Assembly: GCA_030674155.1 (NCBI GenBank)
Contig: CM060327.1
Location: forward strand, 12,534,881-12,598,880
From: Stramonita haemastoma
Lineage: Eukaryota > Mollusca > Gastropoda > Neogastropoda > Muricidae
Direction of reading: 5' to 3'
DNA length: 64,000 bases
The notes beneath the pieces are model-generated. The model saw only the letters and a program-made list of their open reading frames with translations, did no database searches and was not told the origin of the DNA. Position numbers and translations under genes: made by a program. Below, in pieces: positions 22,927-37,668 of this stretch (its first letter is position 1; each line of letters starts with the position of its first letter).

Positions 22927-25420
22927 CTGTATTGCAATAATAAAACACATGAGAAATTTTCTTTTTTTTAAACTGAGTAAGATAAGAAAAATTGCGATGA
23001 TGGGGTATATATTGGTGTCGGACCCCTCCTGGGCTGACGTTTCTCCTGTATTGCAACAACGAAACAAACACACAAACAAAATAAGATTTTTTTTTTTTTA
23101 ACTGACAGTAAGAAAAAAAAATTATGCAACGAGCGCTGATGGGACATATATTGGTGTCCGACCCCTCCTGGGCTGACGTTTACCCTGTATTGCAATAATG
23201 AAACACATGAGAATTTTTATTTTTTTTTTAAACTGAGAGTAAGATAAAATAAATTATGCGACGTGCGATGATGAGGCATATATTGGTGTCGGACCCCTCC
23301 TGCACTGACATTTCTCCTGTATTGCAATAATGAAATATACAAACGAAATAAGAAATTTTTTTGTTTTTTTTTACTGAGAGTAAAATAAAAAATTATGCAA
23401 CTCCGATGAATGGGGCATATATTGGTGTTGGTCCCCTCCTGGGCTGACGTTTCTCCTGTATTGCAATAATGAAACACACACACAAAATAAGGCTTTTTTT
23501 TTAAAACTGAGAGTGCGATGATGGGGCATATATTGGTGTCGGACCCCTCCTGGGCTGACGTTTCTCCTGTATTGCAATAACGAAAACACACTCTTTTTTT
23601 TTTAACTGAAAGCAAGATAAAAAAATTATGCAACGTGCGATGATGGGCATATATTGGGTGTCCGACCCTCCTGGGCCGACGTTTCTCCTGTATTGCAATA
23701 ACGAAACATACAAAAAGAAATCAGAAACTTTGGTTTTTTACTGAGAGTAAGAAAAAATTATGCAACGTCCGATGAATGGGGCATATATTGGTGTTGGTCC
23801 CCTCCTGGGCTGACGTTTCTCCTGTATTGCAATAATGAAACACACACACAAATAAGAAAAAAATTTTCTATACTGAGAGTAAAAAAATTATGCAACGTGC
23901 GATGATGGGGCATATATTGGTGTCGGACCCCTCCTGGGCTGACATTTCTCCTGTATTGCAATAACGAAACACAACTTCTTTTTCTTTTAACTGAAAGCAA
24001 GATAAATTATGCTACGTGCGATGATGGGACATATATTGGTGTCAGACCCCTCCTGGGCTGACGTTTCTCCTGTATTGCAATAATGAAACACATGAGAATT
24101 TTTTTTTTTAAACTGAGAGTAAGATAAAAAAAAATTATGCAACATGCGATGATGGGGCATATATTGGTGTCGGACCCCTCCTGGGTTGACGTTTCTCCTG
24201 TATTGCAATAACGAAACACACAAACAAAATTTCTTTTTTTTAACTGAGAGTAAGATAAAACATTATGCAACGTGCAATGATGGGGCATATATTGGTGTTG
24301 GACCCCTCCTGGGCTGACATTTTTCCTGTACGGCAACAACGAAACAAATTAGTTTTTTTTTAAACTGAGAGTAAGATAAAAATTATGCTATGTACTGTAC
24401 AAAATATCCATCACAAAATATACTCATTTTGTTACTTTTTATTTATTTTTTTTTTTTTAATTCTTTTATTTCAAAAACAATAATGGAGGGTGGCAAGATA
24501 GTTAAGACGTTCACCTGATAACAAATAAACTGTGAGGTTCCGGTTTAGATTCCTATCCTTGCCCTTTCTTACCAGTATAATAAAAAAAAATTAACTGAAA
24601 AAAAAAAAATTTTAATTAAAAAAATAAATACATAAAGAATTGAACTGAACGCACTAGAGGGCTGAGGTTTCAATGTGTGCACAACATGTTCTGTATGCAT
24701 TCACACCCAGGACCTTCATTTATGGTCTTGCCTGCAGGACTTTCAGGGGAGGAAAATCATTTCCCATGTTCCCTCAAACAGAGAGCTCAGCAGATGCTTG
24801 AACCTCCCACCCTCACTGACAGTCAGAGGACAAGTAGGACTCTGACCACTGAGTCATTCTGCACCACCACGCAACAGCATACTCTTCAAAAAAAGGCAGA
24901 GCAAGTCTGAATGCGTGTGCAAGCTGTTTTCTGTCTGTGTTCACACACGAACCTCAGTTTATAGCCTTTCAACTAAAACTGAGGCAAAACGAGGTTCTGT
25001 TGTGAACGCAGGAGAACGCTTGCACACACGTTTCAAACTTGCTCTGCTGCTTTCACACATGGACCCTCAGTTTATAGCCTCCTCCAGACTATAAACTGAG
25101 GCTATAAACTGAGGTTCTGTGTGTGAACGCAGGCAGAACAGCTTGCACAAACGTTCAAACTTGCTCTGCCTGCTTTCACACATGGACCCTAAGTTTATAG
25201 CCTCCTCCAGACTATAAACTGAGGCTATAAACTGAGGTTCTGTGTGTGAAGGCAGACAGAACAGCTTGCACACCAACTGCCCAACCACCCCCCACCCACC
25301 CCCCGCCCGCCGACCCCCACCCGGCCGGCCCGGACAGGACAGACAGGTCAGACAGACGAGGACAGACAGGACAGGACAGGACAGGACAGACAGGACAGGA
25401 CAGGACAGACAGACAGCAGG

Positions 25421-25493
<73 letters not shown>

Positions 25494-26851
25494 GTTGGTT
25501 GCTGGGTCTGCTCACAACTGGGATTGTACATGGAATTCAGCAGTTCTTCAGCAGTCACCGGGGGCCTGGGGTCTTGGGAGGTCTGCAGCAAACAATACAC
25601 CGTGTTAACAACAACAACAACAACAACAAGGTGTGACACACCTGCCTACCCCAGCAAAAGTTCTTTAGTACTTGAATGAACAAGTCAAAACTGGCGTTTC
25701 GATAGCAAAATTGTGACACTCCACCACATAATGAGTCGCACAGCACGGAGGTCAGTTTTTAGCTGTTAACATGCTATCAGTCTGCAATAAGAAAAAAAAA
25801 AAAAGCTACTCAATACAAAAATCAGATTGAAATTTGGATGATTCTAAAAGAACAGTTACCACAAATTGTAACGACAGACAGCAGGAAGTGACAAAATAAG
25901 AAATGAATGAATTTTACATCATATTAGGTGGTCAGAATGAGGGCTTGAGTGTTTTTTAAAAGCGCTTAAAAAGCAAAAAGAAACAAAATTACACCTTCAG
26001 TACAATGTAGAAAGAATGGCCTTAGTTTTATGTTCAATCAAAATCTCAATAACTACAACCTGACCCCCGGACGGTGGCAGGATGGTTAAGACGTTCGCCT
26101 GCCAATATGTAAATCGTGAGTTTCTGGGTTCGTACCCAGCCTCGCCCTTTCTTCCCAGTTTGACGAAAAAATCGAACTGAATGTCAAAGTCATTCGGATC
26201 AGACTCGAAACCGAGGCCCCATGCGCGAATGCACGCAGAACATCTTGCACACACGTTAAAACCCCATTCCACCTTTCAGAAGAGTAGGCCATCATGTGCC
26301 GGTAGGAGTGGATGACAAAATTATAACAAACCAGCATGCACACAGGTGTCATGTTTAGACACCATCTCTGAGGAAAAATCGGGGAGTTGGAGTCCCAGAG
26401 CGGCTCGGGGCTGTAGGTATATGGCAACGTTCTGGTGGCTCCTGCGACGGTACTGAAACCATTCATATCGGTCAATGCCCTTCCAATGGATCATTCCAGT
26501 GCCGTGGAGAGGGGGGGTCTGCTGCATGGGTAACAGCTCGCCCTCCATACATACTTGCCCAGGCTTTGCACTCTAAAGACTAGAGCGCAACTCCATAGTC
26601 TTCCGAGACTGATGAGTGCCTACTACAACCTGACCTCCACCTGCCTAAAATGGTTCCTAATGGAAAAAATGGTGCGAACCATTTCATGATGGAGCATCAC
26701 AATTAGCACTAGCAGACCTGTACAGCCTACATTTTCAGTTTATTTCTCATCATCATCTGACACCACCCATATGATGGCTCAAATAAAGTTCTGATTCCTT
26801 TGCTACTCTATGTTTTAATGTATAATAGTGCACTTTCAAAAATGCTTGGTC

Positions 26852-26919
<68 letters not shown>

Positions 26920-29327
26920 TGTGTGTGTTGTGGTGTCTGTGACCACAGACATGGCTATGCATGTATGTCTGTTGGCAAGCATGAATGATAAGAGGAAACG
27001 TAATCTGTTGTCTGATGTTGAAGTGACAGATGTAGCATTAATTAAGAGACAGGGTTTTGTTTCCAACTGCAAAATAATATTCCTATATAATTTTTTTTTA
27101 AATGGCTTTATCAGATTAGAACTATATGCAGGGGAAAAATTGTAAACCAGAAAATCAAGTTTACAAACCCACAGCAAAACTCAACAAAAGCGAATCACCA
27201 TACCATAAAAATTTGAATATAAAAATTTGATTTCTATTTTTAAAGATGAAAGTACAACACTTGCAGGACAGCTAAAGATTTGCAATATTTGATGGAAAAT
27301 GGCATATGCAAAACTGGATCTGTGGTCTAGACGTAATGCACCTGCCTAGAAAGCGAAAAGTCCGAGTTTGAAGTGAGTGGTAGTTCGATCCCTGTTTGTG
27401 CCCGGTTTTCCCCCATTGACTAGTCTGTCAGAGGTAGTCTTTTGGATGAGACAATTAACTCAAGTCCTAGGTGCAACATACATTTAATGTATGTAAAAAA
27501 TACAAAAACACACCAACAAGAGAGGTATCCCAGGCAAAATTCTGCAGAAAAAAGCCACTCTAATAGGGAAACAAATACACATGCAGACAGGAAAAGAAAG
27601 AAAAAAATAATGGGTGGTGCTGCTCTTGTGGCAACGCACTCTCCCCGTGGACAGCATCCCAAATTTCATGCAGAGAAATCTGCCGTGACTAAAAGCGATA
27701 TATATACAATACACTACAATACGCCGAAAAAAGGCTGGGAATCAGGGTTTGCAGTTGTAAAGTCAAATGAGTACAATGTTGCGTATTCCCAGAGATGAAG
27801 TACACTGCCTGAAGCAGTTTTCAAGGAAAGAGGAGGAGGAAGAGAAGGAAGGGGAGGAAGAGGAGGAGAAAGAGGAAAAGAGGAGGAGAAAGAGGAGGAG
27901 GAAAAGGAGGAGGAAAAGGAGGAGAAAGAGGAGGAGGAAGAGGAGGAGGAGGAATAGGAGGAGAAAGAGGAGAAAGAGGAGGAAGTGGAGGAGAAGAGAG
28001 GGGAAGAAAGAGGAGAGAGGAAGAGAAGAGAGAAGAAAGGAGAAGAAGAAAAGAGGAGAAAAAGAGGAAAGAGGAGGAAGTGAGAGGAGAAAGAGAAAGA
28101 GGAGAAAAAAGAGGAAGAAAGAGAGAAGGGAGGAGGAAGAAAGAGGAGAAAGAGGAAGAAAGAAGAGGAGGAAGAGGAGAGAGAAGAGGAGGAAGAGAAA
28201 GAGGAGAGAAAGAGGACGAGAAAGAGAGGGGGAGGAAAGAGGAGGAGAGAAAGGAAAGAGGAAGAGAAAGAGGAGAGAAAGAGGAGGAGGAAGAGAAGAG
28301 GAGGAAAAAGAGGAAGAGATGGAAATAGAGGCGTGTGCTGTGAGGAGCTGCATCCAGTGCTGGTAGACAGGCCTGAGGAGTAATCGCTGGATCTTGGGCC
28401 ACCTGGCCTTGAGTGGGGGGCGATTCTGTACACGCTTCTTCTGCAAAACCACCACCATCACACTCACAACACCGCATCACATGCTGTTTAATTAACCCTC
28501 TTAGTCTAGAACCGGATTTGCCGGGATTGAATAATTGCCCTCCCCTCCCCCCCCTGAATCCTGAACCAGGATTTGCCAGGATTTACACACAATAGTTTTT
28601 CATCAGGCAGTGACCATCACTAATTCCTACCACATGCCGAAGCTCTATCAGGCTAGAGGTAGAAACCCTGCTGAGAGTCTGAAAGTAATTATAGCTGCTG
28701 GTATGTACTTAGAAGGAGGAAAAGGCGAGCAAGCATGTGTGCCTGACCTGATTTCGTGATGGAATGCGAAATCTAGGAGCAATTTGTGTTTAGAGAATCC
28801 GAATGCAAGAGGGTTAACATGACAATTCTTATTACTAAAAATGCCCAAAACAGAATGTGGATACCTTCATGGTGGGCAAAAACGTCGCATAGGCAAAATC
28901 TCACCATTGGTGAACCTCAAAGTTCTAGCCGACCGACTATGGACTAAGAAGACAGAGAGAAAAAAAACAACAACAAGGAGCTGACAAGAAGAAAAGAAAC
29001 AAAGCAAAAACAAAGAGAAGGGTAGAAAAGGGGGAATTTCTATCCTCTTGCAGAATCTACTGAAGATGGGGTGCCTGTTATACTGACAGGCCCCTGGCAT
29101 CCCACATGGAATGGTGGTTGTTTATTTTAACAATTAAATGTAATTACCGAAGACTATTATGATGTAAGAGACCACAACAAATGTCGAATTAAAAAGTTAC
29201 AATCAAAGATGAAACTGTCAAAAGTGTTCACAGAGAAACATATCAGCCCTGCAAAAATGTCACTGTTCTACTGGTCACATTTTCAGATACAATCAGTTCT
29301 TCTCCTATTCGTTTGTGGGTATAAGTA

Positions 29328-29412
<85 letters not shown>

Positions 29413-30702
29413 GTGTGTGTGTTGGTGTTGTGTTGTGTATATGTGTGCGTGTGTGTGTGTCTGTGTGTCTGTGTGTCTGTGTGTGTGTGTGCGCGCGCAT
29501 GTGTGTGTGAAGTGTGTAAACAAGAATGTGTAGATGTGCGTGGGTGGGAAGAGGGGGGAAAAGTATGGAGAGAAGGGGGGGGGGGGCAAAATAATGGGAT
29601 TTTTGGTATGTATATCGTGATGAAATTATGCTTATAAGTATTCCTTCGACATTACACCCAAGCAATATCCCATCAAGCTGTCGCCGTGCAAACACAACGC
29701 TCACACAGAGGAAAAGAACAAACCCAGCTGTGGCCTGTCCACAGCAGTAGGAATGCAAATAAACAGATGTATGCACTGCAGAGATATCAACACTCTATCT
29801 TATCATCAACAGGACTAGAATTACCCACTGTCGAAACATGAACACACTCTATCTTGATACCTCATCAAATATTCAGCTATGTTTTGCAACATTGAAACCC
29901 CATTATTCTGTGCTCTGGGTCACCCCTTCTCAATAAGTCCTTAAACGTTTTAACAAAAGAACGACAAACAACAACAAAAAGTGTAAAAAAAAGAAGTTGA
30001 TAAATCCTCCAAAATGCTGAAAAGCCATTTTAAGACTTCACTGGTAAAGTACTTTCCAGAAGAACCTTACCTTTTTTTTTTGGTTTTGTTTATCAGGTAG
30101 AGCTCTGAGGTTTAGCAATGGCGAAATTTTTGCGTATTTGACTGTTTTTGCCCACCATGAAGGTAGCCGCATTCCAACTTTGGGGAGAATCTCTTCTAAA
30201 GGACACTCTCACCACCCGTCAGCTCCATCCCAGCATCTTTTTAGTGTGAGAATCAGGATGAAAAAATCTACTGATACAGCATCTGAACCATTCATCTTTT
30301 TTTTTTTAAAACCGTACAATAGTTTTTTATACAGGTGAATATATGCTATTTTCAAACACTAGATGCCTTCAAAACTAATCCCCAAGGCTTACTTGCTCCA
30401 AAAAAGCAAAAATCGATCCTCATTATTATCACTGCAATTTTGACGTGTTATTCTTGAAAACATAGCATACCCAGGCAAAGCATCATAAATGCATAAAACT
30501 GTATCACCGAAGCTAAACAAAAAGTCCAGTAAGTCAAAACATGTCTGCAGAGTAATGGTTCATACAAAATATTAAAAAAAAGGGAAAAAAGCAAGGTGGC
30601 TGGGAATGGGACGTGGACAAATGTAAACAAAAACACACACACAATGTAAACAAAAACACACACACACATGCAAACACACACATATACACGCACGAACACA
30701 CA

Positions 30703-30739
<37 letters not shown>

Positions 30740-30857
30740 CACACACACACACACACACACTACACACAAACACACACCCACCAACCCACCCACACCCTCA
30801 CCCCCCCCACACACACCACCACCCCACACACACACTACACAAACCAACACACACACA

Positions 30858-30916
<59 letters not shown>

Positions 30917-31958
30917 ATACCCATCCCTCCCACACACACACACGATAACACAAGACAGACATATCCTACACCAGGAGCAAAAAACACAGACGAGGATCAG
31001 ACAAAAAAAAAGGCAAGCAAGCAGGTATCTACCTGGCTTCTTGGATTGGTCTCGATCATGGCGCGCCATGTGGGACTTGAGGCTGTAGACAGTGGTGAAA
31101 GCTTTGCTACACCCGTCTTGCTGACAGGAGAACGGTTTGCGGCCTGCACAGCACACAACACAGCCCACTCCTATCACCACCATGACCATCCCACTTTTTT
31201 TTTTGGGGGGGGGGGGGGTTGTTTTTGTTTTTTGTGCGTTTCTCAGTTAGAGCTCCGAGGTTCAACTAATGGTCTGATGGTATGAAAGTTCCATAAAGAA
31301 ATCGTCAATTCAAAAACAAACAAAAAAAATCAATACATTTTGTAAAAAAGAGATTTTTGTATTATATGCGACCAGATCCTTCCCCCCCTCCCCTCCACTT
31401 CACCACCCCCATTTAGGTAACCGTATTCCAACTTCAGAAATGGTATCTAAGCACAAGACCTGTGTGCACGCATTTAAAATTTTTTATTATCCGTTCTTAC
31501 CGGCACAAAGTGGCCTACTCTTCTGAATGGTGGAACAGGATTTTAATGTGTGAACAAGATGTTCTGTGTGCATTTGCACACAGGGCCTTGATTTACAGTC
31601 TCTTCCAAAGAACTTTGATATTCAGTTCGATTTTCTGGTCAAATTAGGCCAAAAAGGCAAGGCTGAAAATTGAACCCAGAACCTCATAAATTACTTGTCA
31701 AGCAGGTGAATGTCTCAACCATCCTGCCACTTTCCTTCTTGAAGAGATCCACATATGTGTAGGTGTGTGATATAATCAAACAATACACACAGACATGTAG
31801 GCATGTATGCACGCACATTCACATGCACACACACATGTAGACAGCTTGATGAAAAAAAGCAATTGTTTTGCTTACTCAATGTACCATCTGTAAATAAAAA
31901 TTTGACTTTGACTTTGACTTTGACACATACATATACAGCATGTACAGGCATGAGCGCA

Positions 31959-32010
<52 letters not shown>

Positions 32011-32324
32011 GGTAATGTGATTATGTTTGAAATAGTTAAAAGTTTAGTTAAAAGCCCTGTTGGCGAATTTTTGTAAATTTTCTTGTTAGGAGTTTAATTT
32101 GTTCAGAAATTTACCCCCCCCCCCCCTTCCCGTTTTTCTTCAAGAAATAGATTATATGGGTCTGAAACTGGTTTAAGATTGATAAGGGATAGACACATGT
32201 AGGTGAGGTTATTCTATTCATTTTACTTTTAATTCTCTCAGTCACTCAACGGGATAAATACATACACACCCACCTTAGTTACCAAACCCAAACCTACATG
32301 CACAGTTGCACGCATTCACAACAC

Positions 32325-32391
<67 letters not shown>

Positions 32392-32571
32392 TTTTGCACA
32401 TGCACGCTCACACATACTTGCTCATATCCACATGCAGGCATGTGCACTGACATACATACTCACACACTCGCACATACACACTCAAGCACACAAGTGACAA
32501 AATTAATTTTATTCTACTTTTGTTTCTCGTCTAATATCACTATGAGTGAAGAGACGTTAAATTGAAGAAAG

Positions 32572-32612
<41 letters not shown>

Positions 32613-32896
32613 CCCACATGTAAATACCTGCCAAAATAAGAATAAAAACTGAAAACAGCTATGGCATAAACAGGAAAAAAGGTAGTACAGATATTCCAGA
32701 CATGATCTAAAAAAAAGAAAATTAACAACAAAGCATCCTATTATCACAGCACTGCAGCCAGTATTTTATTGACAAAATATCAAGTCGATGGACTGACCAG
32801 ACACACACACATGCACACACACACGCACGAACACGACACACACACACGCATGATCACACACACATACAACACACAACACACACAAACACACACTCA

Positions 32897-32964
<68 letters not shown>

Positions 32965-33755
32965 AGACACACACACACATGACAGGCCCAAAATAAAGGG
33001 AAATAAGACCAGACAGAACTAACATCAAAAAAAAAAAAAAAAAAGATTATTGCAGATGCAGGGGGGGAAATGAGAGAAAAACAACACAGTAAAAAAAAAA
33101 TCAAGAAAAAAGAAAAAAAAATCAATGACAGACAGAAAATAAAAAATAAAAGGGGTTTTTTTTTTCCAAAAAAAACAAAGAAAGTGACAACAGAAAGGAA
33201 CATATCTGGCCAGGAATTTGCACCAGAAGAAGGGGAAGGAATCCTCCTCCCTCACCCTGAAGCACTGACCTGAATGACTGCGGGTGTGTGTTTTCAAGTG
33301 ATGGCTGGCCACAAACGCTTTGCCACAACCATCCTTCTGACAGCTGCACACAAAGCACACTTTCGTGTCCCATCACAGTTCATTAATTTAACACAATCAC
33401 ATTGTGTACACAGCTCACATCACTCACCCATGACATACAGCTCACACAAACACCCACGTTCAAATCACAAACACAAACCACTTTAGACCAATTCAATCCA
33501 ATCGTGTTGTTTATAGTCCCGCCGACCACACAGGCCATATCAGGGCTGTCACCTCCTCACAACCACTTTACACGAACAACACACATCAGACACTAGCAAC
33601 ACATCCCATGTATACACACCACACTCCCATACCTCAACTACACGCATGCACACACGCATGCGCATGTGCACACATATACACACACATACACACACACACA
33701 CAGAGGCACACACAGGCACAAACACACACAGGCGTGCACACACACAGGCGTGCAC

Positions 33756-33835
<80 letters not shown>

Positions 33836-36058
33836 ACACACACCACGCACACGCACACACACACACACTCAGACACAATCACGAGCATAAGGCTCTAATC
33901 ACTAAACTGTCCCATCCCATATAAGATATGTAAATCTTTTTTCTTCTTTTTTTTAAACACACAATGAAACAAATTAGATCAAATTCAAAAAGAGGATTTG
34001 GGTTGCAATGAATTTTAGTTACACAGTACAAGTTTGATGTCAAAAACAGCAAGATGCATACTTCCTCACGTGTTCTACTCCACACTTCATGACTTGCCTA
34101 CAGCTTTTAACATTCATTCTTCATCACAAATTAACAAACTTACAAAAACAAAAGAAAAAAAATTTGATGAAAATTGCGCCATCTGCACACATTTTCAATA
34201 TTCATTAAAAAAAAGTCCTTAAACACAAATACCATTCACTCACACTTTTAGATGAAAGACAAATGGCACAGTTATGAAAAGTGAAAGTATCAGTCTCTCT
34301 GAAGACAGATAATGGCTGTCTTTAACTAAGGTAGATTTTTTTTTTTTAAATGGCCAGGCATGCAAAAAAAAACCTGTCCCCACAGTTAGGAAATATGTCC
34401 CCATGGTTAGGAAATATGTTTGTCTAGAATGTGTGTGCCAAAAATAGGGATCGTTCATACTGTATGTGCAAGGCTGTCTACATAGATGAAGACCAAAGAA
34501 AAAGAGCATTAATTTACAGGCCTACCCTGGATGTTTTGGTGTCCATGGTTCAAACCTTTGTACTGCCTGTTGGATAAAATATGAAATTCAATACTGTGCG
34601 AATCTGTATACTGCCTGTTGGGAGTAAAACATGAAAATCAACATGATTTCTGTGTGAATTTTCGCACTGAATGTTGGATATATGAAAATCAGTATGATTT
34701 CTGTGTGAACCTCAATACTGCCTGCTGAATAGAATATGAAAATCAACATGATTTCTGTGTGCATCTTAGTATTGAATGTTGGATACAATATGAAAATCAA
34801 TATGATTTCTGTGTGAGCCTTAATACTGCCTGCTGGACAGAATATGAAAATCAATACAATATCTATGAACACGCTGATGCGAAGTGGTTGGTGTTTTGCA
34901 TGATGCCCTCTACGGATATGCATGATAAAGTCAGAAATACGATACGCACATCAAAGATACCATTATTCATTCATGGCCACCAAATTTGGGTCACTGAACA
35001 CAACCAAAAAAAAAGTTGGGTTTTTTTCTGTCTTATAAATGAACACAACGAAACAGGTTTTCATTTAAATCTTTTCAGTGAACGCAACCAAAAAGTGTGG
35101 CATTACCCCTTTGCATGGGTATTAATCTTTGAACTAAAAAAAGTCTTACATGTAAGGCCTTTCTCCTGTGTGTGTTCGAAGATGTTTGCGGAGATCGCTG
35201 AGAGTGGTAAAATATTTGGTGCAGCCACTTTCATCACAGTTGAATGTCTGCCCTGTGTGCAGTCTTTCATGAGCTTTCAGTCTGCAAACAGTTGAACAAT
35301 GTCCATGTGTAACCAACAAAACAAAACAGTTTCACCTGTGAGCAGGAAAACTATCATCTTATAAAAGACTACACCAAACAAAATCAAACAGATCGGAAAA
35401 ATATAAGAAAAAACAAAACACAATCATACAAAAATGTGGGACAAGAGAAATGAAAAGGTGAGAGTATTCAGCTGTTGTTATGTCTGACCTAATGTCTATG
35501 CATGTTATTTGGTAAACCGAGCATGCATGCATGGATATGTGCACTTGAGTATATGTCTACTTGAGTAAGAACACATCATTACATGTGTGCACACACTTGG
35601 ATGTTTGTATGCATGTGTATCATGTATGTTTGTGTAAGAGACAAAAACTGACAGATGTACAAATAAACAGAATGAACAGGGGAGGGGGGGGGGGTCAAGA
35701 AGTGGAAAACAAACACAAAACACAAGGGCAGAATATGAAAAACATGAGAGAAAAAAAAAAGGTTTAAAAATTTTTTTTTTTTATTTATTCTTTTAAATCA
35801 AGGATAATGGAATAAGCACTCATGTGCTTTTTTACATTCAATCCCTGTGTGTATGCAGTTTTGTAAATCTTGTCATCTGTTCCAACCAGCACATAATGGC
35901 CTACTCTTACAAAAAGCGTGTGTTGGTGTGTGTGGATTTTAGTGTTTATCTCTTAGTCTTATATCGTGAACTGACACTATCAACTTCCTGTTCATGGAAG
36001 AGTTTGGCAAAAATTAGCTGAAATAGGCAGGTATGTTTAAAATGTAATATCTCTCCCC

Positions 36059-36089
<31 letters not shown>

Positions 36090-36494
36090 AGTAATATCTC
36101 TCATACTTTAAAACAGATCTGCTTGAAATTTGAGAATAGTGTTAGCAAATGATTGTTACATATGTTGCATTATTTTTCTTACATGTTTGTATCATGTGTC
36201 AAAAGTTGTTTTGTCGGCAATTATGGTTTAATCTCTAGTAGACACAATTGTGTGAGTAGTGTTTCCATGTATTCTGTATGAAAACACTGCAATACTAAAG
36301 CAAAAACATTTTCCTAAAGTGTCCAGTGTGCATGGACAGAGAGAAAAAGTTTCCCTTGGCCATACTCAGCTTTAAAAAAGTATGGCATGATGATACTGCA
36401 CTTTTGAGTGGTTCATGAGTACAAAGTTACTGCACTTTCGAGTGCTTCATGAGACTAAAAGTATATGAGAGAGAGAGAGAGAGAGAGGAGAGAG

Positions 36495-36561
<67 letters not shown>

Positions 36562-37344
36562 GAATTGTTATCTTTAAAGTCATTCAGGAAAAAAGGGCAG
36601 GAGAATGGACCAAGAAGGCAGAAAATAGACAAGGAGGAGGTGACAGTAAGAAAAGGAACAAGGCAGAAACAAAGAAAGGGATAGAAAAGAGGGAATCCTT
36701 AGCCCAGAATTTCCAGAAGGTGGGGATTCAAAATTTCACACTGGCAGGCCCCTGGCATCCCCAAGGGGCGGGGCTGTGTTTATACATATATATATAGATT
36801 ATGCACACTTTCAAGATCCACATATGATCTGAAAAGTCCCCCCCCCCCCCCCCCCCCCCAGATTTTCAAGGGAAAACAAAACGAGGAAAGACAGAAACCT
36901 CCATTACCTGTACAGTGTATTGAAGGATTTCTCACAGCCAACAGCATTACATTCATAAGGTTTTTCGTTTGTGTGAACTCGCACATGGATTTTCAGACTG
37001 TAGGAAGTCAGGAAAGCTTTCCCGCAGCCTGACTGATCACACACAAAGGTGTAGTCTCCTGCACACAACCCATAACACACCCACAAGTCAGTCATGAGCT
37101 TAGCTAAAAATTTTAATTAACAACAAAACACACACACACACATACAAAAAGACAACAAAAACTCTGTGTGTGTGTTTTGATTTATTTGATTTATTCTTTT
37201 ATATCGCGGATAATAGAATAAACACTCTTGTGCTTTTTCACATCGACCCCGTGTGTATGCAGTTTTGCGAATGTCATCTGTTCCCACCGGCACACGATGG
37301 CCTACTCTTACGAGAAGTAGAACAGGATTTAACGTGTGCACAAG

Positions 37345-37382
<38 letters not shown>

Positions 37383-37422
37383 TGTGTGTGTGTGTGTGTG
37401 TTTATTCATTTACTTATGAGAG

Positions 37423-37506
<84 letters not shown>

Positions 37507-37513
37507 GTGTGTG

Positions 37514-37546
<33 letters not shown>

Positions 37547-37636
37547 GTGTGTGTGTGTGTGTGTGTGTGTGATATTAAAATTCTTTTTTATTTTGAGAAC
37601 ATTGGAATAAGCACTCATGTGCTTCTTTACATCCAG

Positions 37637-37668
<32 letters not shown>

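Noticed and set aside
22870..24395. CRISPR-like array of regularly spaced repeats
   Set aside because: Eukaryotic context, spacers are similar to each other, and the repeat overlaps an exon.
27714..28480. Long Ser/Leu/Pro or Glu/Arg/Lys-rich open frames
   Set aside because: They are the purine-pyrimidine tract read in several frames; only the first 114 nt at 28327-28440 on - look like a real exon.
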